Shown here piece by piece: positions 1 through 9,556 of a stretch of 33,829 bases of DNA (within the stretch, counting starts at the first letter, position 1; each line of letters opens with the position of its first letter). The notes below the pieces were generated by a model. It ran no database searches, was not told where the DNA came from, and saw only the letters and a program-made list of their open reading frames with translations. The stretch is from a bacterium (lineage in GTDB: Bacteria > CSSED10-310 > JAJRTK01), in contig JAJRTK010000137.1 of NCBI GenBank assembly GCA_024278345.1, positions 1 to 33,829 of the forward strand, read 5' to 3'. Position numbers and translations under genes: made by a program.

Positions 1-144
1 AAATTGTCGTGTTTTTGCTTTACAATTTTCTTCGCCGAAACGGTGGCACCGGCATCTTGCCGGTGTAGCGCCCTCCGGGCTGCACGGAGCCGGGAAGGAG
101 GCCCGCCCCAGCGGTGAAGTTGTCAACCGGATCTGATAGGTTCC
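1..144 (+). mobile_element. MITE-like dispersed element, copy 1 (left end cut by window edge)
   Basis: 144-bp match to 17566-17709 in the same orientation with 4 mismatches by eye (positions 18, 21, 128, 142). Right terminal repeat TGATAGGTTCC at 134-144. Internal hairpins AAATTGT(1-7)/ACAATTT(22-28) and CACCGGCA(47-54)/TGCCGGTG(58-65), plus stem CTTCGCCG(30-37)/CGGTGAAG(112-119). Confidence 0.8.
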
Positions 145-159
145 GAACAGGGCAATCAT

Positions 160-3100
160 TCACCGTGGGATGGGGTCTTGGACGAGCTGTTCCCATCGGC
201 CTTCGGCGGGAACGGGGAAAATGCATTTCATGATCGTCCCTCTGCCGATCTCAGACTCGACTTGAACGTGGCCCCGGAGGGATTGGACCATGCGGTGGAA
301 GAGCCACAGTCCGACGCCAGCGGCGCCTGGTTTCGTAGTGAAGAAGGGATCGAAGACTCGACCGAGTTGATCGGGAGGAATCCCGACGCCGTGATCCTCG
401 ATCTCGATGACCACTTGGCCGCGAGCTGTCGCTTCCCCAAGCTCCGGTTTCACGTCCTTTTCGTACCGGCATTCAAAGCGGATCGATTGCCCCGGCGCAG
501 AGGCCGCAATTGCGTTTTGCAGCACCCCTTGCAAACCCTCCACCACCTGTTTCCGTTTCAAACACATCTTCGGCGCCGCGGGATCGATGGAGAGATCGAG
601 CTCTAGGTTTGCCCGGGCGATTTGCGTTGCGTTCGCCGAGGCCACTTCCTGGATCAGTTCCGAAATTCCCACGACCTCTTCTTCCGAGGAAGAACTGGAG
701 AAGTTGAGCTGCTCGTAGGTGTAGCTTTCAGCGCCTCCCACCACTCGTAGGATCTCATCGACGTACGTCGATTCCTCGGTGCCATCTTCGCATTCGCGGC
801 GGAGGCCCTGAGACAAGATTTTGATCCCGGACAGGAGATTCTTCATCCGGTGGGCGACCTGGGCTGCAAGCTGGCCCATGGCTGCCAGGCGTCGCGACAA
901 CTCGAGTTCGGCCCGCAGACGTTTCACCTTTGTCACCTCCTCGATGACAGCGGTGACTCCAATGGTTTCTCCGTAGCCATCGTGTAACAGGGAGGTCGTG
1001 ATATCGAGCCAGCCGCCCTGGACTTCTCCCGAGCGGCGGTAGGGAAGCTCCCGGTGAACTGTCTCGCCCCGGGCGAAGGTCGTGGCCAGCACCGACCCCA
1101 GCTCGGAGTGGGTCCGACGATCCAGCTCGGCCGCCGCCATTTGGCCCAGAATCTCCGACTCTGAGATCCCAAGGATCTTCTCTGCGTCGCGGGAAAAGTC
1201 CCGCACACGACCGCCATGATCCACAACGATGATTCCAACGCCGATCCCCTCCATGATACTTTTGTACCGCTCGTAGAGCCCCACATTCCGGAGAGCCACC
1301 GAAGCGTGGTTGGCAATGGCTGACAGAAGATCGAGATCCCGATCACAAAAGAGCTTTCCTTCGGAGCTGGAGGTCAAGTATAGGGCCGCCTCGCTTCTGT
1401 CTCCCACCGTGAGCGGAACGCAGAGCACGGAGTGGATGTCCAGGACCTCCAGGGAAAGCGTCGTGGCGAGAGGCGCCCCGTCCGTCTGCGTTGAGAGCAG
1501 AGGGCGGCCTTCTTCCAGGACGCGCCCCACGATGCTGCTGGAGAAGGCCTCGAGCTCTTCGTCCCGGTAGCCGTGGCTTGCCACGATTTCGTAGTTGCCA
1601 TCGACCCCAGCCGCCGAGATCAGAAGGCCGCGTTCGGCTTGCACGGACTCCAGGGAAAGCTCCAGGATTCGGGTCGTGAGAAGCTTGTAATCCAGAATGG
1701 GGGAGATGAGCTGACTAATCCGGTAGAGCTGGTAGATGTCCTCGGATGGATCTTCTGGGCGCCGCAGCTTGGTGGCCGTTTCTTCTTGGAGATTTGCTAC
1801 TCGCCGTTCCACGTCCTCCAAGAGGCTCGAAGCGCCTAGAGCCTTGAAAATATGTTCCGCCTTCTTCAGCGTCTCGATGGCTTGCCGGTTGTCGTGGGTT
1901 TGGCTGTAGTAGAGGGAGAGTGCCACGTAGACCTTTCCCAGCTCCGGCTCGCAACCTAGATCCTTGCCGATCCTCTCCGCGCGGCGGAGAAGGTCGAGCC
2001 CCGATCCGTGGCGGCCACTGGTCAGCTCCACCAGCCCTCGCAGGCGCAGAGAACAGGCGAGCTCTCGCATGTTATGACGGGCTTCGAAGGTTGGCTCGAT
2101 TTCGTCGAGCATCTTCGTCGTGTCCCCGATCTGCCCTGACATGAGCGAGACCTCGGCCTGGAGAAGCCGAGCCTCGCCTGCCGCACGCTCCAGACCGCAG
2201 TCGGAAAAAATCGTGTAAGCCTTTCCAAGCTCGGCCATCGCCGATGGCCATTCTCCCTGTCGGAGATGGGCGTAGCCCTGGCCGATATGGACATGGGCAA
2301 CCCAGCCCACCGAGCCCATCTTCTCCAGAGCCGTTCGGCAGCGAGCGAGCTGAGCGCGGCCATCCGCGATCAGCCCACGGTCCAGCAGCATGAGAGCCAT
2401 GAAGAGCTCTGCTTCACTCACCCCATGCTGGTCGCCAATCGATTTCGAGAGCTGAGAACCCTTGCTCAACAGATCCCAGGCCTTGTCCCAGTCCGACGTG
2501 AGGCGATAAAGGGCTGCGCCCCAGTTCGTGTAGACCGCCGCTTGGCCATACCGAAAGTTAATCCGTTCAAAAAGGCGGAGTGCCTTTTCCGAATAATCGT
2601 TGACCAACGCGCTTTGGCCCAGCACCTCGTAAGCCTGGCCAAAGATCCCAAGGGCTTTTCCGATATTCAGCAGATCATCGTGCTTTTCGAAAAGACGCAG
2701 GGCTTCTCGCACGTGCTCGATTGCCTCCGATGCCATCCCCAAGGCAACGTTGCAGAAGGCCATCAGCAGGTTCAGCTCGCCCACCTCATACGCGTCCGGT
2801 GTGTCGGAGAGAAGCTGGAGGGCGTGGACCGTGTTTTCCAGGCTGATCCGCACGTTGCCGCGGAATGCTTCGGCTCGGCCAATTTCCGTATAGAGGCGGG
2901 CGAGGTGTTCTGTTTCCCCTTGATCCGCCAAATCGTCAAGGCAGATCTTGAAATGGCGGAGCGCTTGCTCGAACTTAGAGCTCATCAGGTTGCAGCGGCC
3001 CACCTTGAGCTCGATCCTTGCCCGTTGGGTCAGCGGAAGCCGCTCCCGAAGCAGCTTTCCGTAGTGGAGGATCGCTTTTTTACTATCACCTCCCCGAGCG

Positions 3101-5484
3101 TAGATGTCCCCAGCTTTCTCCAGAACCTCCAGGTACTCTTCAAAATATCGTTCTCGCCCCTGCGCCTCGATCTCTTCGATGACCCGTTCATAGTAGTTGA
3201 TGGAGTTTTGGAAGGCGAACAGCTCCGCCGCTGTCCGAGCGGCGCGGATTCCCCACTCGATGGCACGCCTTGACAGCCGCCCCTCCAGACAGTGGTGAGC
3301 GATGGCGCCGAACCAGCCGGAGTCGCCTGAATGGCGTGAGATCAGGATCTCCGCAAACCGTACGTGCAAGAGGCGCCGCAGCATCGGGTCGAGCTTCTGG
3401 TAGATGACTTCGCCGATCTTGGTGTGGGAAAAGAGGTTTTTCGGGCTGTGAGAGCGATCCTCGACGGCAACCAGTTGTCGGTTCTGGAGCTCCAGAAGCG
3501 CCGATTGGAGCTGTTCCGGGTGGTGGCCCGAGACTTCGCTCAGAAGCTCGAGCTCGATGCCCTGGCTGAAAACCGCCATCGTTTTCAGGATCTCAAGCTC
3601 CAGCTCCTCAAGGGACTCCAAGCGCTTGGTGATCGTGTCGATGATGCTCCCCGGCACTTGAATCAAATCGAGATCCGGGAGCTGGAGATCCCAGTCATCA
3701 CCGCGCAGCTCGATGATCCGCTCGTCGGCCAGATACTTGATGAGCTCCTCCACGAAAAAAGGGTTTCCCTCCGTTTCCTGATGGATCATCTTCGTCATTC
3801 GGGGGGGCTGGTAGTTCAGTCCCAAGAGTGACTGGAGGAGTTGGCCCGTTTCATCCTTGGAGAGCCTGTCAAGCTCCACGGGGCCCGTGAGAGGGCCTTC
3901 CTTTGCCATCTCAAGGAGTGCCCCCAGTGCAGGAGACGCTTCTGTGCCGGCACCCTCAAAGACCAGGAGCAAGAGGATCGCGTGATTGTGCAGGCGGGCG
4001 GCAAGGCCGGTGAGAAACTCGATGGTCTCGTCATCTGCAAGCTGCAAGTCGTCAAGCGTGATCACATAGGGGTGCCCTGTGGAAAACTGGAGGAACACAT
4101 CCGTCAACTGCTCTAACACCTGGCGCTGGCTCGACGGAGAGACCGCCTCGGTGTCGGAGGAAGATCGCCCCGCGGCCAGCAGAGGCCCGAGCATCTCCTT
4201 CCGGTAGTTTTCGACGAGCTGTGGTTGGCTTTCTTCAAAGCGGTGCAAGAGTTGGCCAACCAGCTCGTTGATCTCTTGGTAAGGAGATCGAGCGCGGCGG
4301 AAACTCCGCGTGTGGAGGACGACTTCCCCCTCAAGCTGCAGGAAGAGGCGGAATTCCTCCAAAAGGCGCGTCTTCCCAATTCCCGCCTCACCGGTGACGA
4401 GAACCATGCTCCCCCGGCCCTGGCGATAGGCGCGGTACGCTTTTTCCAGGGAGCTGAACTCCTTTTTGCGGCCCACGAACTCGCTGGAAAAAACAAAGTT
4501 TGCCTGGAACGGCCGTGTCTGCTCGCCTATAATGTACGAGCTGACTTCCGAGAGGGCCGCAGCCACTTCATGGGCCGTTTGGTACCGTCTTGACGGACGT
4601 TTTTCCAAAAGCTTGAGGACGATATTCTCAAGCTCCAGAGGTACATCGGATCGGAGCTGCCGCGGCGGCGGCGGCGGTCGCCGCAGGTGTTGTTTCACCA
4701 GCTCAGTCGTCGTTTCCGCCTCAAAGGGCCTCGCCCCCGTCATGAGCTCGTAAAGGATGACCCCCAGCGAATAGAGGTTTGCCCGCAGGTCCACCGCCCT
4801 GCCCATGGCCGCCTCCGGCGGCAGGTAGTGGAGCCAAACCGGAACTTCCGTCTCGGTCAATTTCAGCTCGGTTTCCATCCCCAATGTGACAAAGCCAAGT
4901 CGGAGGTCTGTCGCTTCGTACGCCGCCGAATCAACCTCTTGGGGTGGCTCGGCCACAAGCATTGATCGAGGAGTCAGGTTGCCCAGAATGATGCCCCGGG
5001 AATGGATGAAGTCCAGGGTCTGGCAAATCTCCCACGCCACCTGGATAAGCTTTTTGAAATCACAAGGCTGGAAGTAGTTGTGGAGGAACTGCCCCGGGCA
5101 GAGGTCCATGGTGAAGAAATAGCAATCCCCCCGCACCACCTCGAAGTCGTGAACTCGGACGATATTGGGATGCCGGAGGTCCGAAAGCAGGCGAAACTCC
5201 TGCTTGAACCGGGCGATGGCTCGCTGATCTTCGGTCCAGTTTAGGAGCCGCAAAGCCAGGTCTTTCTCCAAGATCCTATCGCGAACCTCGAAGACATGGC
5301 TCTTCTGCTCGCCCCAAAGACGGCGCACCAACTTAAACCGTTTGCCGATCTTTTTCGGCGAAACCACCCCGGCGGCCGAGCGCCGAGTCTCCAAAGAGAA
5401 GGACAACTCCTGGGATACGCCTTTCGAGCTGCTCATCATTCCAGACATCCTCCCTATACTATCCCGAAATCCAGGCTGTGTCAC
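160..5484 (-). CDS. Hybrid sensor protein: kinase-like (probable pseudokinase) - AAA ATPase - TPR - GAF - PAS - histidine kinase
   Basis: 1774-aa ORF. Kinase-fold landmarks (RHPNIVRVHDF, GVILYELMTGARPFE), Walker A GEAGIGKT and Walker B-like VITLDDLQLADD, TPR-rich middle, GAF and PAS regions, H-box AAQVAHRMKNLLSGIKIL, N-box LQNAIAAS, G boxes DHGVGIPP / GVGLWL. Start is GTG at 5484; ATG at 5448 is an alternative. Confidence 0.9.
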   Translation of the reverse strand: MTQPGFRDSIGRMSGMMSSSKGVSQELSFSLETRRSAAGVVSPKKIGKRFKLVRRLWGEQKSHVFEVRDRILEKDLALRLLNWTEDQRAIARFKQEFRLLSDLRHPNIVRVHDFEVVRGDCYFFTMDLCPGQFLHNYFQPCDFKKLIQVAWEICQTLDFIHSRGIILGNLTPRSMLVAEPPQEVDSAAYEATDLRLGFVTLGMETELKLTETEVPVWLHYLPPEAAMGRAVDLRANLYSLGVILYELMTGARPFEAETTTELVKQHLRRPPPPPRQLRSDVPLELENIVLKLLEKRPSRRYQTAHEVAAALSEVSSYIIGEQTRPFQANFVFSSEFVGRKKEFSSLEKAYRAYRQGRGSMVLVTGEAGIGKTRLLEEFRLFLQLEGEVVLHTRSFRRARSPYQEINELVGQLLHRFEESQPQLVENYRKEMLGPLLAAGRSSSDTEAVSPSSQRQVLEQLTDVFLQFSTGHPYVITLDDLQLADDETIEFLTGLAARLHNHAILLLLVFEGAGTEASPALGALLEMAKEGPLTGPVELDRLSKDETGQLLQSLLGLNYQPPRMTKMIHQETEGNPFFVEELIKYLADERIIELRGDDWDLQLPDLDLIQVPGSIIDTITKRLESLEELELEILKTMAVFSQGIELELLSEVSGHHPEQLQSALLELQNRQLVAVEDRSHSPKNLFSHTKIGEVIYQKLDPMLRRLLHVRFAEILISRHSGDSGWFGAIAHHCLEGRLSRRAIEWGIRAARTAAELFAFQNSINYYERVIEEIEAQGRERYFEEYLEVLEKAGDIYARGGDSKKAILHYGKLLRERLPLTQRARIELKVGRCNLMSSKFEQALRHFKICLDDLADQGETEHLARLYTEIGRAEAFRGNVRISLENTVHALQLLSDTPDAYEVGELNLLMAFCNVALGMASEAIEHVREALRLFEKHDDLLNIGKALGIFGQAYEVLGQSALVNDYSEKALRLFERINFRYGQAAVYTNWGAALYRLTSDWDKAWDLLSKGSQLSKSIGDQHGVSEAELFMALMLLDRGLIADGRAQLARCRTALEKMGSVGWVAHVHIGQGYAHLRQGEWPSAMAELGKAYTIFSDCGLERAAGEARLLQAEVSLMSGQIGDTTKMLDEIEPTFEARHNMRELACSLRLRGLVELTSGRHGSGLDLLRRAERIGKDLGCEPELGKVYVALSLYYSQTHDNRQAIETLKKAEHIFKALGASSLLEDVERRVANLQEETATKLRRPEDPSEDIYQLYRISQLISPILDYKLLTTRILELSLESVQAERGLLISAAGVDGNYEIVASHGYRDEELEAFSSSIVGRVLEEGRPLLSTQTDGAPLATTLSLEVLDIHSVLCVPLTVGDRSEAALYLTSSSEGKLFCDRDLDLLSAIANHASVALRNVGLYERYKSIMEGIGVGIIVVDHGGRVRDFSRDAEKILGISESEILGQMAAAELDRRTHSELGSVLATTFARGETVHRELPYRRSGEVQGGWLDITTSLLHDGYGETIGVTAVIEEVTKVKRLRAELELSRRLAAMGQLAAQVAHRMKNLLSGIKILSQGLRRECEDGTEESTYVDEILRVVGGAESYTYEQLNFSSSSSEEEVVGISELIQEVASANATQIARANLELDLSIDPAAPKMCLKRKQVVEGLQGVLQNAIAASAPGQSIRFECRYEKDVKPELGEATARGQVVIEIEDHGVGIPPDQLGRVFDPFFTTKPGAAGVGLWLFHRMVQSLRGHVQVESEIGRGTIMKCIFPVPAEGRWEQLVQDPIPR

Positions 5485-5615
5485 CCCTCTGAGCCTGGCT
5501 CCACAACGATTTTTTTCTTTTCTTGTGTCGATTTCCGCTCGCGTCGCTCACATCCGCTGCGCGCCACTCGCCCTCTTCTGCCTTCCAACCCCATTGTCTC
5601 AGCTCCGAATCCCCC

Positions 5616-6704
5616 TCAATCCTCTTTCCAGACTTTGCGGAGAAGGCGTTGCAGGCCTGGTGTTTCCAGGGAAAAATCCCTGGATCGCCCCGGGCCCGGG
5701 AACCATTTCCACAAGAAGGCTCCGACAACCGTCGGTTCTCTTTCGATGGCATTCAGGGCTGATTCCAGACAGGCGGCCTGGATAGCTTCGGCTTCTGGAC
5801 CATCCACCTGATACTCCCAGGGCGCAAAAGGCGCACGGAAGGCCTGGTTGTAGCCAAGCTCGGTGAAGACAATTCGCCGGCCTGTCTGCTTGGAGTATCG
5901 CTTCAGCCGGAGCAGGATGCGGCGCCAACCGGAATCGATGGCCTCTCGGGTCACCGGACTGGCGGCGCCAGCCTCCACAAGCGGGAAATAGGCTTGGATA
6001 CCCACGATATCCAGTGCATCCCAAAAGGGCACGCGCTCATAGTCGGTCCAGTTCGCGCCATAGGTCAAGGGGCCGCGAAAAACCTCCCGCACCCGCCGGA
6101 TGATTCGCCTCCATTCCTCCTCGTGTCCCAGGGTCTTGTCCAGCTCGGTTCCCACGACGAAACCGTCCGCCTGGCGGCAGATGCGGGCCAGGTTGACGAT
6201 CCAGGTCTCGTAATCTTCGAAGAAGCGGCGCCATTCCCGGTCGGTCTGAAACTCGATCTCGCCGCGCCACCGGAACCGGCTTCCCCAGTAGCCCAGGTGA
6301 GGCTTGATGAGCATCTTGAGGCCCAACCGGTGAGCTTCAACGATGGGCCGGGTGAGCCACCGGGGCGGTCGCTTTGGATCGTAGTGCTCCAGACCACCCA
6401 GCCCCGTGTCTCGACCGATCCAAGCGTAGGGATGGATGGCGATCCAGGTGGCGCCCAGTGCCTTGAGCTCGGTCATGGTCTCCACCATCTCGTCGGTTCC
6501 CCACTCGGGTCCCCAGGTGGGGCAGGAGACGGTGATTCCCCGAATCGGCGCCTTATTGGAGCTTTTCCCCGGGGAGATTTCCCCGGAGGCCACCGGAGAG
6601 TCCACTGGATCCCAGCGCGAGGAGCCGCCGGCCAAGGTCGTGGCCAGGAGTGCTATCAGGAAAAGCCCCCATCTTTGGCCGGCCAGCTTATGGGCGGGCT
6701 TCAT
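5616..6704 (-). CDS. Glycoside hydrolase-like TIM-barrel protein (GH113-like), exported
   Basis: ORF 5616-6749; internal ATG at 6704 gives signal peptide MKPAHKLAGQRWGLFLIALLATTLAGG and an ATGA overlap with the upstream GST stop. Motifs ITVSCPTWGPEWGT, FVVGTELDKT and IVFTELGY fit catalytic Glu positions of GH113-like barrels. Confidence 0.7.
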   Translation of the reverse strand: MKPAHKLAGQRWGLFLIALLATTLAGGSSRWDPVDSPVASGEISPGKSSNKAPIRGITVSCPTWGPEWGTDEMVETMTELKALGATWIAIHPYAWIGRDTGLGGLEHYDPKRPPRWLTRPIVEAHRLGLKMLIKPHLGYWGSRFRWRGEIEFQTDREWRRFFEDYETWIVNLARICRQADGFVVGTELDKTLGHEEEWRRIIRRVREVFRGPLTYGANWTDYERVPFWDALDIVGIQAYFPLVEAGAASPVTREAIDSGWRRILLRLKRYSKQTGRRIVFTELGYNQAFRAPFAPWEYQVDGPEAEAIQAACLESALNAIEREPTVVGAFLWKWFPGPGRSRDFSLETPGLQRLLRKVWKED

Positions 6705-7402
6705 GGGGCTTGCGCCGGGGCCGTGCCCGCATCCACACGATCCATCCAAGCCTTCACTTGAGGTTTCGCGGCGATGAGTCTCGCTCCCTCGGGGGTCCCG
6801 CCAATACAGGAAAGTTGGGCAAAGACCGCGATGTCTCCAAGAGTCAGCCCATCACCCAGCAGCCAGTCGCTTCCGTCGAGCCATCCGGCGAGGCTTTGGA
6901 TGTGGCGCCTGAGATCGGCGAGGATAGCCTCTGGCGGCTTCTTTCCAAGACCTTGCGACTGGAGGATTTTGTCGATATATCGTGGAACTGCTTGCCGGGC
7001 GATGAGTTTAAAAAACCAGTTCTCCCGGGCCGCCAGGATCGGCAGCCAACGTTCCACATTCGCCGGAATCCCGAAGCGAAGCCACATTTCGTGGAAGTAG
7101 AGAGCCTCGTCAGCCCAATCCTCCAAGACATGGCATTGAGCGGCGAGCTTAGGTTCTTTGGGGATGAGGGGCGGATCTGGGTAGCGCTCTTCCAGATAGT
7201 GGGCGATATCGGTGGAATCGGTGATGAGCTTGCCTTCGTGCCGGAGGCAGGGCAGCTTGCCGATGGGGGTGATCTTTTTCAGCCGCCACAGCGTGTCGGA
7301 GGGGCTCAGGTTTTCCGCTTGATAGGGGACGCCCTTGACGTGAAGCACGCGCCTGATTTTGTCGCAAAAAGGGGAAAGCTCGTATTGGTAGAGGATGATC
7401 AC
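6701..7402 (-). CDS. Glutathione S-transferase family protein
   Basis: 233 aa; N-terminal thioredoxin-fold start YQYELSPFCDKIRRVLHVKGVPYQ, DSTDIAHYLEERYP, C-terminal LLGDGLTLGDIAVFAQL. GTG start. Confidence 0.85.
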   Translation of the reverse strand: MIILYQYELSPFCDKIRRVLHVKGVPYQAENLSPSDTLWRLKKITPIGKLPCLRHEGKLITDSTDIAHYLEERYPDPPLIPKEPKLAAQCHVLEDWADEALYFHEMWLRFGIPANVERWLPILAARENWFFKLIARQAVPRYIDKILQSQGLGKKPPEAILADLRRHIQSLAGWLDGSDWLLGDGLTLGDIAVFAQLSCIGGTPEGARLIAAKPQVKAWMDRVDAGTAPAQAP

Positions 7403-7450
7403 CGTCGTTACTTTCGCGTTGAGTTGCCTGTTTTCGGGAGAATCGAGTGT

Positions 7451-9556
7451 ATGGGAAGGATTTTGCGACGCGGAATCGCCGCGATGCTGCTTGTGCCATG
7501 CCTGGCCGGTGCGACGGAGCTCCTTGAGGGAACCGTGACCACCTCTACGGGGCTTCCCGTTGCTGGTGCCTGGGTGGGGCTTGCTGAGTCAGGTCTGGAA
7601 ACCCACACCGACAGCCGGGGCCATTTCCGGTTTCCCAAGTCGCTTTTTCCCTCGACCTTGACGGTTGTTCATCCCCGTTTTCTGGCGCGGACGTTGCTCT
7701 TGGACCGTCTTCCCAAAGAGCCCCTGGTCATGACTCTCACGGCGAAACAGCAGATGTTCGAAGAGATAGTGGTCTCGGCGGAACGCGCCAACAGCAGTTT
7801 TTCTCCGCCCAGCGGCGCCACGTCCTCCGTCCGTCCCGCCGAGCAGGCGGTGGAACCATCGACTCTCACCGAAGCACTTCAATCCGTGCCCGGCGTCGCC
7901 GAGAACGGCCAAGGTGGCCTATTCCAAACATACTCAATCCGTGGTGTTTCGCGCCAGCGCGTCTTGACCATGGTGGGGGGGGTTCAGCTTGTGGGCGAAC
8001 GCCGTGCCGGCGTCTCTGGCTCCTTCATCGATCCCCAGCTCATGGGGGATATCGAGGTCCTGCGGGGCCCCTCTTCCACTCACTTTGGATCGGGCGCCTT
8101 GGGCGGCGTGGTGCAGATATTCCCCAGCCAATTCACGGGATGGACCGCCAGCGCGGGTTACGATTCCAACGGCCATGAAGCCAACGCCACCCTTGGCTGG
8201 GGAGATCGCGTTTGGTCCGGAGGATTTGCTACACGGCGGGCTTCCAATGCCAGGGCTCCCGATAGCAGCGAGCTCAATTCGGGTTTCACGCAGCTTTCGG
8301 GCTTTCTGAACCGCAAGTTCGCGCTGGGTTCGGGACAGGCCGATCTTCTCATTGTGGGATCGTTGGGCAAGGATATCGGGAAATCCAACACCGATTTTCC
8401 CAAGAAGACCACAATCTACCCAAGGGAGCGCCATCTTATTGTTCGTTTCGAAGCGGAGTTTCCCGTGGGGCTTCGATTCAAGATCTTTTCTCACCCCAAC
8501 GACCTAGTGACGGAAAAGGTCTCCGACAAGAGTCTCAATCGCGTTGAAAACCAGGCCTTCGATTCCGGCGCCACGTTGGAACAGGAGTTGGAAATCGGGC
8601 AGTTCCTCAACTTGCAGGTGGGGGTCGATTGGTTTTCCCGCCGAGGGGTCACTGCTCGGGAGACCGGATCCGAGGTCCCTCCCGGCCTCGAAGAGCTCAG
8701 GACCCTGGATGGAGCATCTCGGGACGACATCGCACTCTTTGCCACCAGCCGTTGGAGCTTGGGCGGCGTTCAACTCCTGGCCGGTGGCCGACTGACTTAC
8801 CAAACGCAGGGCAATGCCGGCTGGTCGCGGCGCGCCGATACCGCCTGGAGCGGATTCGCCGGAGCGGTTCTTCCCGTGGGAAAAAGTATCGAGCTTGCCG
8901 CCAATGTGGGGACCGGCCTGAGGTTTCCTTCCTTGAGCGAGAGGTTTTTTAGCGGGTCCACCGGCCGGGGCGGTGTTGTCGGCAACCCCGACCTCGTTCC
9001 CGAACAGTCCCTCGACTTCGACTTCGGGATACGCTGGTTTGGAAAAAGTTTCTTTCTTGGGCTTTCCGCTTTTGACAAACAGGTGGAGCACTACATCGAG
9101 CGGATCGAAATCGATCCCGATCTGCTCACCTATGTCAACCTGACTTCGGGAACGATCCGTGGCCTGGAGCTGGAGGGAGCGTGGCAGCCGGCTCGCGGAT
9201 GGAACCTTTTCTGGGTGGGGCATCTTATGCGCGGCCGATCCGACGACAGCAAACCCTTGGCCGATCTCCCGGCCCATCGACTTCTTCTTGGAGCAAGTCG
9301 GGGAGCTGCGCGGTGGAAAGCTGATACCTCTCTTCAGATGAGGGCATCGAGACAGGAGCCTGCCAGCGGAGAAAAGCCGATACCAGCAGCCTATTTGTGG
9401 AATGTGGCCGCCAGGCTCCAAATGTCGGGCGACCTATGGCTGACCCTTAGCGGAGATAATCTCCTGAACCAGAGCTACTACAGCTCCGCCGACAGAAAGG
9501 CGCCGCTGGCGCCCGAGCGGAGCGTGGCCGTTGGCTTTCGCTGGACTGCCCGATGA
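7451..9556 (+). CDS. TonB-dependent receptor with N-terminal carboxypeptidase-regulatory-like domain
   Basis: In ORF 6650-9556; likely ATG at 7451 followed by a signal peptide (MGRILRRGIAAMLLVPCLAGA). Plug motifs LTEALQSVPGVAENGQGG, YSIRGVS, DIEVLRGPSSTHFGSGALGGVVQI; TBDR C-terminus NLLNQSYYSSADRKAPLAPERSVAVGFRW. Confidence 0.9.
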   Translation: MGRILRRGIAAMLLVPCLAGATELLEGTVTTSTGLPVAGAWVGLAESGLETHTDSRGHFRFPKSLFPSTLTVVHPRFLARTLLLDRLPKEPLVMTLTAKQQMFEEIVVSAERANSSFSPPSGATSSVRPAEQAVEPSTLTEALQSVPGVAENGQGGLFQTYSIRGVSRQRVLTMVGGVQLVGERRAGVSGSFIDPQLMGDIEVLRGPSSTHFGSGALGGVVQIFPSQFTGWTASAGYDSNGHEANATLGWGDRVWSGGFATRRASNARAPDSSELNSGFTQLSGFLNRKFALGSGQADLLIVGSLGKDIGKSNTDFPKKTTIYPRERHLIVRFEAEFPVGLRFKIFSHPNDLVTEKVSDKSLNRVENQAFDSGATLEQELEIGQFLNLQVGVDWFSRRGVTARETGSEVPPGLEELRTLDGASRDDIALFATSRWSLGGVQLLAGGRLTYQTQGNAGWSRRADTAWSGFAGAVLPVGKSIELAANVGTGLRFPSLSERFFSGSTGRGGVVGNPDLVPEQSLDFDFGIRWFGKSFFLGLSAFDKQVEHYIERIEIDPDLLTYVNLTSGTIRGLELEGAWQPARGWNLFWVGHLMRGRSDDSKPLADLPAHRLLLGASRGAARWKADTSLQMRASRQEPASGEKPIPAAYLWNVAARLQMSGDLWLTLSGDNLLNQSYYSSADRKAPLAPERSVAVGFRWTAR

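Noticed and set aside
44-61. Possible sigma-54 promoter TGGCAC...TTGC inside the MITE
   Set aside because: GG-to-GC spacing is 12 nt instead of 10; the sequence is explained by the CACCGGCA/TGCCGGTG hairpin.
2266-3273. 335-aa plus-strand ORF
   Set aside because: Fully antisense to the TPR region of the hybrid kinase; typical shadow ORF in GC-rich coding sequence with no recognisable motif.
8504-9421. 305-aa minus-strand ORF
   Set aside because: Antisense to the TonB-dependent receptor.
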